A stretch of 29,375 nucleotides of DNA from Ignavibacteria bacterium (GTDB taxonomy: Bacteria; Bacteroidota; Ignavibacteria; Kapaibacteriales; UBA4661), in assembly GCA_013298375.1 (NCBI GenBank), contig JAAFHM010000008.1, positions 1 through 29,375 on the forward strand. Direction: 5' to 3'. The notes beneath the pieces were generated by a model. That model was not told the origin of the DNA. It searched no databases and saw only the letters and a list, made by a program, of their open reading frames with translations. The position numbers were made by a program, and so were the translations under genes. This document shows positions 25,001 to 29,375 of this stretch, piece by piece (positions within the stretch are counted from its first letter, which is position 1; every line of letters starts with the position of its first letter).

Positions 25001-25311
25001 AATTAGAGCGTGACCGCAAGTACGCGCCGTCGGCTATCACTAAACCATCTTCGACTGTTAGCGTTCAAATCGAAGAAGAGACTCTCCAGCCCGCCGAAGC
25101 ACCAGCAGCAAAAGCGAAAAAAACGAAGGAAAGTGAGTCGAAAACAACAAAACCCAAAGCGGAAAAAACTAAAGCAGAAAAAACCAAAGAAGCAAAACTG
25201 AAAGAAGTAAAGTCCAAGGAAGTACAATCCAAAGAAACCAAGCCCAAAGCCGCAAAGCCGAAAGCAGCAAAAAACAAAGAAATCAAGCCTACGAAAGCAA
25301 TGAAAAAATGA
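22048..25311 (+). CDS. uvrA: Excinuclease ABC subunit A with long Lys-rich C-terminal tail
   Basis: UvrA is the damage-recognition ATPase of nucleotide excision repair. Both ATPase modules are complete. Module I has Walker A GLSGSGKSS (57-65) and signature LSGGEGQR with LDEPSIGL. Module II has GMSGSGKST (about 681-689) and LSGGEAQR with LDEPTTGL. Zinc modules are CPKC/CPAC (near 292-320) and CEGC/CDVC (C783, C786, near 806-809). The ATG at 22048 follows TGGAG closely. The UvrA body ends near residue 990, where most UvrAs stop within 940-960. Here about 98 extra residues follow, nearly all Lys, Glu, Ala, Pro, Ser and Thr, with repeats such as KPKAAKPKAAK and KEVKSKEVQSKET. The stop overlaps the next gene's start (ATGA). 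Confidence 0.97.
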   Translation: MDITQNYTKPDDRNASFHDDGILESEFSHVIVRGAKEHNLKNVSVDIPREQLVVMTGLSGSGKSSLAFDTIYAEGQRRYVESLSPYARQFLGMMEKPDVDSIDGLSPAISIEQKTVGSNPRSTVGTVTEVYDYVRLLYSKIGIQHCVDHPEMPVIKQSFDQIIESIMAIGTGAKLHVLAPVVRGRKGHYREQFDQYRKQGYTRVRVDGRLQEITEGMQLARYQIHTIEVVIDRIVIAADQEQRLRDSCALAMKMGEGVLTILTEENATAEDGKTGVIGLPLRRELFFSQSNACPKCQRSYELLAPNAFSFNSPFGACPACQGLGEIRDFNTALFMPDKAVSLEDGGIAPLGKLRDTWIWRQVEAVCKEFGIKLSTPVGKINAEEMQTLLRGTGSRLFSVDYKLSSGRVTTYKQRFSGIVANLQDQYEKTTSTAIRANIEQYMSAVPCATCNGGRLKPESLNVRVGGKTIGEIGALSVSEALAHFRALPLTQREETIARLILREITTRLSFLQEVGLQYLTLSRTARTLSGGEGQRIRLASQIGSQLTGVMYVLDEPSIGLHQHDNRKLIGSLKSLRDLGNTVIVVEHDREMIEEADFVIDLGPKAGIHGGEMMFAGTPDELMQQTDSITADYLSGRRIIASDRPRRPGSDKSLVLENAIGNNLQDVTLRIPLETFTCITGMSGSGKSTLVNDTLYPILSRHFYNSLTAPLQYGAIKGLEHIDKVIEIDQSPIGRTPRSNPATYTGLFTHIRDLFSQLPEANIRGYKPGRFSFNVDSTKGGGRCEGCEGDGVKKIEMNFLPDVYVPCDVCTGKRYNTETLQVKYKGKSIADVLAMTVDEAVGFFRDIPKIARQVNTLQEVGLGYIHIGQQATTLSGGEAQRVKLATELAKTSTGKTLYILDEPTTGLHFEDVNILLELLHKLVEKKNTVVVIEHNLDVIKTADWLIDLGPEGGKGGGRIVAEGTPEYVAESYKETSSYTGLYLQEELERDRKYAPSAITKPSSTVSVQIEEETLQPAEAPAAKAKKTKESESKTTKPKAEKTKAEKTKEAKLKEVKSKEVQSKETKPKAAKPKAAKNKEIKPTKAMKK

Positions 25312-25919
25312 CCCCGCGTATTCGTCCATACCGTTTTATCCTTTGCTGCCTTATTTTCTTTGGCAGTCGGTATGTTTATGGCAATGCTGCTTGGGGTGAA
25401 AGAATTTCTCATGGTCTTGATTCCAAAGGAACGCAAGGCACACAGCAAATTCAGGCGGAGGAGGAGAAAATCGAAGCCGCGTTTATTTGGCAGTTTTTGC
25501 AATTTATTGAGTTCCCAACGCTTTCGTTGCAAGAGACATTTATTGTCGGCTTTATCGGGGCGAGTCGGGTAGAAAACTTTTTACAAGATATCACGCGCCA
25601 AAAGCACTTGGCAGATGGGCGCGTGATAGAAGTACGGCACCTGAACAATTTGGACGAAATTGCTCGTTGTCAAGTCATTTTTGTCGCTCCGACTGAAAAT
25701 AGTAAACTTACACAGATATTGAGCAAAACTCGGGGACGAAATATTCTCACCATTGGGCGCGATAGCGATTTTTTATTGCGCGGCGGTATGATGAATTTTT
25801 ATATTGAGAATACGAAAGTGCGTTTTGAGTATAACAGCGAAGAAATGTCTGCCAGTAAATTACGCTCCAGTTCGCAACTCTTGCGTCATGGTAGGCAATA
25901 CTCAAAGGCGAAGGAATAA
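25308..25919 (+). CDS. YfiR-family (DUF4154) periplasmic protein
   Basis: The 203-residue protein has an N-terminal signal (RFILCCLIFFGSRYVYG). Its core matches YfiR: EEEKIEAAFIWQFLQFIEFP at the start, VGFIGASRVENFLQ, CQVIFVAPTENSKL, NILTIGRDSDFLLRGGMMNFYIENTKVRFEYN, and the closing ASKLRSSSQLLRHG. In Pseudomonas and E. coli, YfiR is a periplasmic inhibitor of the CHASE8-sensor diguanylate cyclase YfiN. The next gene here is a kinase with a CHASE8-like sensor, so YfiR probably gates it. The ATG overlaps the uvrA stop by 4 bases, an odd partner for a periplasmic protein. The redox cysteine pairs of Pseudomonas YfiR are not evident in the mature part. Confidence 0.88.
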   Translation: MTPRIRPYRFILCCLIFFGSRYVYGNAAWGERISHGLDSKGTQGTQQIQAEEEKIEAAFIWQFLQFIEFPTLSLQETFIVGFIGASRVENFLQDITRQKHLADGRVIEVRHLNNLDEIARCQVIFVAPTENSKLTQILSKTRGRNILTIGRDSDFLLRGGMMNFYIENTKVRFEYNSEEMSASKLRSSSQLLRHGRQYSKAKE

Positions 25920-25977
25920 ACGCTTTCTGCATCACGAATTCCCAGCACCATTCCGCATCTACATTTGCATTACCCTC

Positions 25978-25984
25978 AAGGGAG
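25978..25984 (+). promoter_or_regulatory. Ribosome-binding site that sets the kinase start
   Basis: AAGGGAG lies 7 bases before the ATG at 25992 and selects it over an in-frame alternative start at 25965. Confidence 0.7.
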
Positions 25985-25991
25985 TTCCACT

Positions 25992-28301
25992 ATGAAATGG
26001 CTCGCCAACGTTTCTATTCGCGCAAAACTTCTCGGTATTATCCTGCTTTGCACCGTCTCGGCGCTTGCTATCGGCTTTACGCTCGTGAGCATTGCCAATG
26101 TTCGTGCATTGAAGCGTGATATGGTGAGGAATATCTCCGTATTGGCTCAAGTTGTTGGGGATAATAATATTGGCGCGTTGGCGTTTCAAAACTCTGATGA
26201 TGCTGCGGCTTCCTTGGGAATGCTCTCTGCTATAACATCGGTGCGCTATGTGTGCATTTATGACAAAGAAAATAAGTTGTTTGCTGAGTATATCCGCCCT
26301 AACCAAAGCGCAAACATTAACCGCGAAGGAACGCTTTCCAATAGCATTGTTTTTGACTCGACTACCCACGGTTTTTCCGAATTTCGTGCCGATGAACTGG
26401 TACTGTATCGCCGCATTATTACCAAAAATGATGAGTCCTTTACCGTGCTGCTGCGTGTTTCGACGCAGGAATTGGAAGCGCGGATTCGCAGCTACGGCAT
26501 CACGATGACGGGCGTGGGAATGGCAATTACGCTGGCTTCGCTTGTTTTGGCGCTTTGGATGCAGCGTCTTATTTCGGGGCGAATTTTATCGCTGGCGGGT
26601 TTTATGCAATATATCTCGCAGCATAATGACTTTTCTGAACGCTTTGAACGGCGCGGCGGCGATGATGAAATTGGCGCATTAGCCGACGGTTTTAACCAAT
26701 TATTAGAAAAATTGCAACGCCGCGAAGCCGAGCGCGATAAAGCCCGTGCCGAACTCGAAACCGCCTTGCGCGAGGATTTCCGCGAAACAGTGCGTAACCT
26801 CCAAAATCTCGTTATCAAGGCATACCGTGCGCCGAATGGCGAGTATTTGATTTCCCTTTTTGAAGGGCGTATTGCCGCAAACTTTGGCTTAGATACTGAA
26901 TCGGTGCGCGGCAAAGCATTGACGGAAATTTTTGGTCGCAAAATGCAAGCACTCTACCAAAAGCACTTCGACTCTGCTTTTCATGGTAAATTTATGCGCT
27001 TTGAAACGGAACTCTACGGCGCAACCTATCTGAATTTTCTTGCGCCAATTATTGATAATGGCGTTATTAAAGAAATTGTCTGTTCGTCGGTGGATATTTC
27101 TTCGCAAAAAGAAGCAGAAAATCGTCTCCGTGTCAGCGAACAACGCTATCGGGCGCTGATTCAAGGGCTGCCTGTTGGAATTGTACAAAGTGTCAAGAGC
27201 GAAAGCGGCTTGCGCTTGGAATTTGTCAATGGCGAGTTTGTGAATTTGACAGGCTATTCGATGGAAATGTTTGCCGAGATGCAGTACAGCAACGAAATTC
27301 GTTTGCCAATACACGATGACGACCGCGTACAAGCTGAAGAATTATGGTCAACATGGCTTCAAAATGATGCCGATACGATGCTCCGACGCGCCTACCGTTT
27401 GCGCGTGGTGAAAGATAATGCCCCCAGACGTGAGCCGGAATATCGCTGGTTCGATGATTACACCACCAAATTGCATTTGGATTCCGGTGAGATCATCATT
27501 ATCCAGGCGCTTATGGATATTGACGAGAAAAAGCAATCCGAAACCCAATTACAGCTTTCGCTCGACAAAGAGCGCCAAGTCAACGAACTCAAGACACGCT
27601 TCGTCAGTACTGTTTCGCATGAATTTCGTACGCCACTTGCAGGGATGCTCCTTTCTGTGGACTTGCTGACGCGCTATTTCGACCGAATGCCTGCCGATAA
27701 GCGCGTGGACGAGTTACAAAAAATTCGCTTGCGTATCAATGAATTAACCGATTTGATGAATGACTTCTTAGCGCAAAGCGAGTCTCAATCGGTCGTCGGA
27801 CGTTTTAAGCCCAGTGTTATCGAAGTGAACGAATTGTGCAAAAATCTGGTAACGGAGATGGAATTTATTGCCTCGGCAACTTCGCGCTCAAGAGTGCATC
27901 GCAATATTAACGTCGGCGAGGCGTATATTCAAGGCGACATCAAGCTCTTGCGCTATGTCATTCGTAATTTACTGGCAAATGCTATCAAATACTCGCCGAA
28001 GCAATCGCCCGTCAGTGTTGATGTCCATTGCGAAGCAGAGTGGATGATCATAGCCATAAGCGATAAAGGAATTGGTATTCCTGAAAAAGACCTTGAAAAA
28101 CTCTTTACCCCATTTTTCCGCGCTTCCAATACCACAACAATCTCCGGCACAGGTGTTGGGCTTTCGATTGTGAAAGAATTTATCGACGCACACGGAGGAA
28201 CGATTGAGGTGCAGACCCAGCAAAATGAAGGCTCAACCTTCACGGTGCGTCTGCCGCTTGTCAGCAAACCCGTGAGCCAAGCACAAGTGATGTTAAATTG
28301 A
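25992..28301 (+). CDS. Sensor histidine kinase: CHASE8-like sensor, HAMP, two PAS, HisKA, HATPase
   Basis: The 769-residue membrane kinase has a first helix at about 11-33. Its periplasmic domain pattern NISVLAQVVGDNNIGALAF, SDDAAASLGML and SVRYVCIYDKENKLFAEY fits CHASE8, the sensor of YfiN. A second helix at about 175-197 leads into HAMP (RRGGDDEIGALADGFNQLL). Two PAS regions follow, about 275-370 and about 385-520 (SEQRYRALIQGLPVGIVQS, FVNLTGY). The H-box is STVSHEFRTPLAG with H543. The ATPase has N-box NLLANAIKYSP, G1 SDKGIGIP and G2 SGTGVGLSIVKEF. No receiver domain or response regulator is visible nearby. The upstream gene encodes a YfiR-like protein, suggesting the pair forms a periplasmic sensing unit that drives phosphorylation instead of c-di-GMP synthesis. 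Confidence 0.93.
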   Translation: MKWLANVSIRAKLLGIILLCTVSALAIGFTLVSIANVRALKRDMVRNISVLAQVVGDNNIGALAFQNSDDAAASLGMLSAITSVRYVCIYDKENKLFAEYIRPNQSANINREGTLSNSIVFDSTTHGFSEFRADELVLYRRIITKNDESFTVLLRVSTQELEARIRSYGITMTGVGMAITLASLVLALWMQRLISGRILSLAGFMQYISQHNDFSERFERRGGDDEIGALADGFNQLLEKLQRREAERDKARAELETALREDFRETVRNLQNLVIKAYRAPNGEYLISLFEGRIAANFGLDTESVRGKALTEIFGRKMQALYQKHFDSAFHGKFMRFETELYGATYLNFLAPIIDNGVIKEIVCSSVDISSQKEAENRLRVSEQRYRALIQGLPVGIVQSVKSESGLRLEFVNGEFVNLTGYSMEMFAEMQYSNEIRLPIHDDDRVQAEELWSTWLQNDADTMLRRAYRLRVVKDNAPRREPEYRWFDDYTTKLHLDSGEIIIIQALMDIDEKKQSETQLQLSLDKERQVNELKTRFVSTVSHEFRTPLAGMLLSVDLLTRYFDRMPADKRVDELQKIRLRINELTDLMNDFLAQSESQSVVGRFKPSVIEVNELCKNLVTEMEFIASATSRSRVHRNINVGEAYIQGDIKLLRYVIRNLLANAIKYSPKQSPVSVDVHCEAEWMIIAISDKGIGIPEKDLEKLFTPFFRASNTTTISGTGVGLSIVKEFIDAHGGTIEVQTQQNEGSTFTVRLPLVSKPVSQAQVMLN

Positions 28302-28311
28302 AGAGAATGCC

Positions 28312-29064
28312 ATGGAAACCTCGACCGCACTTCTTGAACACTTACGAAGTTTGGAAAATGACGCAAATCGGCTTGGAATGGCGCGCTTCGGCATTGCAAG
28401 CGAAAAGGCACTGGGCATTTCTATGCCTGTATTGCGCGAACTTGCCCGTTCAATAAAAATCGAGGCAAAAACTGAGGCGAATACTCGGAGCATACGCAAG
28501 GGCGAATTTCTGCACACACTCGCTCAAGACTTGTGGGAAAGCGGCATCCACGAAGCGCGATTATTGGCAATATTGATAGAAGACCCGAAAGAAATGCTTC
28601 CCAGGCAGATAGAGTCGTGGGTGCATGACGTAGATTCATGGGATATTTGCGACCAATTATGCAGCAATCTTCTCTGCAAAATCCCGTACGCAGAAGACCG
28701 CATGATTGCTTGGTGCGAAGAAGAATTAGCCTTTGTTCGGCGCGTAGGAATTGTTCTTATTGCGCAGTTTGCTGTGCATGACAAAAAAGCTCCCGATGAA
28801 CGATTTGAAGCCTTTTTCCCGCTCTTGGAGCGCTTTGCTTTTGATGAGCGCAATTTTGTGAAAAAAGCTGTGAATTGGTCACTCAGGCAAATGGGAAAGC
28901 GCAGCCCGGCACTCTTGCAGCAAGCGATAGCCTCTGCCGAGCGCATCAAAGCGCAAGGCACTCCCAGCGCACGATGGATAGCGGCGGACGCACTGAGAGA
29001 ATTTGCAAAATTACCACCGGAATATTTTACGAAAAAAAAGACGCGCCGTTTGAAGAAAGTATGA
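28312..29064 (+). CDS. AlkD-type DNA glycosylase (DNA alkylation repair, HEAT-like repeats)
   Basis: The 250-residue all-helical protein belongs to the AlkD family, which removes bulky or positively charged alkyl purines (such as N3/N7 adducts) from DNA. Residues matching the B. cereus AlkD active site are present: W110 and D114 in SWDICDQ (W-x3-D) and W189 in KKAVNWSLRQMGK. The N-terminal NRLGMARFGI and ALGISMPVLRELA are also family-like. The C-terminus is basic (KKKTRRLKKV). It starts 10 bases after the kinase stop, so it shares the transcript with uvrA, yfiR-like and kinase genes. Confidence 0.92.
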   Translation: METSTALLEHLRSLENDANRLGMARFGIASEKALGISMPVLRELARSIKIEAKTEANTRSIRKGEFLHTLAQDLWESGIHEARLLAILIEDPKEMLPRQIESWVHDVDSWDICDQLCSNLLCKIPYAEDRMIAWCEEELAFVRRVGIVLIAQFAVHDKKAPDERFEAFFPLLERFAFDERNFVKKAVNWSLRQMGKRSPALLQQAIASAERIKAQGTPSARWIAADALREFAKLPPEYFTKKKTRRLKKV

Positions 29065-29148
29065 AGTATCAATGACAAAGGGTAAAACCTCAAACCCGCA
29101 CTAAAACCCGCATTCAAGCCCCAAAAACCAAAAACTAAAAATCAACCA

Positions 29149-29375
29149 ATGGACTCAATAGAATTTTGGACCGTCTGCTCGGCAAATGGTATTGTCTTAG
29201 ACCGCCGCCAAATGGACAATATCAACCGTTTCCACGATGAACTCGTGATATGGAACGACCGCATCAACATGGTTTCGCGGCAGGATGTGGAGAATCTTTA
29301 TGAACGCCACATTTTGCATTCGTTGGCAATACTCAAATATGCGACGATTGCCCCCAAAGCGCGTTGTATGGACGT
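29149..29375 (+). CDS. rsmG: 16S rRNA (guanine-N7) methyltransferase RsmG, N-terminal part
   Basis: I translated the last frame by hand. The first 75 residues run MDSIEFWTVCSANG through NRFHDELVIWNDRINMVSRQ and NLYERHILHSLAILKY to the window end. The pattern matches the RsmG/GidB N-terminus ahead of its SAM-binding domain, which is cut off. RsmG makes m7G527 in 16S rRNA. The 84-base spacer from alkD is Pro/Lys-codon and A-rich with no clear terminator, so read-through is plausible. No Shine-Dalgarno is obvious. Confidence 0.88.
   Translation, partial: MDSIEFWTVCSANGIVLDRRQMDNINRFHDELVIWNDRINMVSRQDVENLYERHILHSLAILKYATIAPKARCMD

Noticed and set aside
1..29375. CRISPR array, insertion sequence or prophage
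   Set aside because: No regularly spaced repeats, transposase or phage structural genes were seen on either strand.

Overview
The window reads as an ordinary chromosomal segment of a free-living bacterium. It most resembles the FCB group (Bacteroidota/Chlorobiota and relatives such as Kapaibacteriota). The grounds are the protein set (TL5-type L25, stand-alone RimM, YfiR-like protein, type 2 IPP isomerase, dipeptide epimerase with a Tat signal) and the fact that most genes lack a strong Shine-Dalgarno sequence. The placement is an inference from remembered protein resemblance, not from a search. No rRNA, CRISPR array, insertion sequence or phage gene was seen. Coding density is high and no gene-free gap exceeds about 190 bases.

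Left part (1-8223, all minus strand). Reading in the direction of transcription: guanine deaminase, an MsbA/LmrA-type ABC exporter, a 71-residue membrane protein, a PspA/IM30-like coiled-coil protein, two TerD-family calcium-binding proteins, type 2 isopentenyl-diphosphate isomerase, and a DnaQ-type exonuclease fused to a GIY-YIG domain that runs off the left edge. The PspA-TerD-TerD core is a recognisable membrane/chemical stress cluster.

Centre (8294-12519, minus strand) is a housekeeping block: rimM, yicC, coaD, tRNA-Gln(UUG), prs and rplY, closed by a strong hairpin terminator. A divergent small gene of unknown function (12669-13094, plus) separates it from a second minus-strand run: a Tat-exported dipeptide epimerase, a threonine aldolase and a GNAT-like protein, all presumably read from the right.

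Accessory part (16775-21859, minus strand). Two translationally coupled proteins of unknown function (176 and 371 residues, ATGA overlap) lie in an AT-rich stretch. Upstream of them is a zinc-ribbon protein with an unusually perfect Shine-Dalgarno. This three-gene group is the best candidate here for an undescribed system. It is followed by TerC, a small multi-pass protein, an RDD protein, a 101-bp foldback (MITE/REP-like) element and a two-helix membrane protein with a four-cysteine cluster.

Right part (22048-end, plus strand). uvrA carries a roughly 100-residue lysine-rich tail and overlaps by 4 bases a YfiR-like periplasmic protein. Next come a sensor histidine kinase with a CHASE8-like sensor, HAMP and PAS domains, an AlkD-type DNA glycosylase and the start of rsmG. 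In the known YfiR/YfiN pair the CHASE8 partner is a diguanylate cyclase. Here the same sensor arrangement appears wired to a histidine kinase, inside an operon bounded by DNA repair genes.
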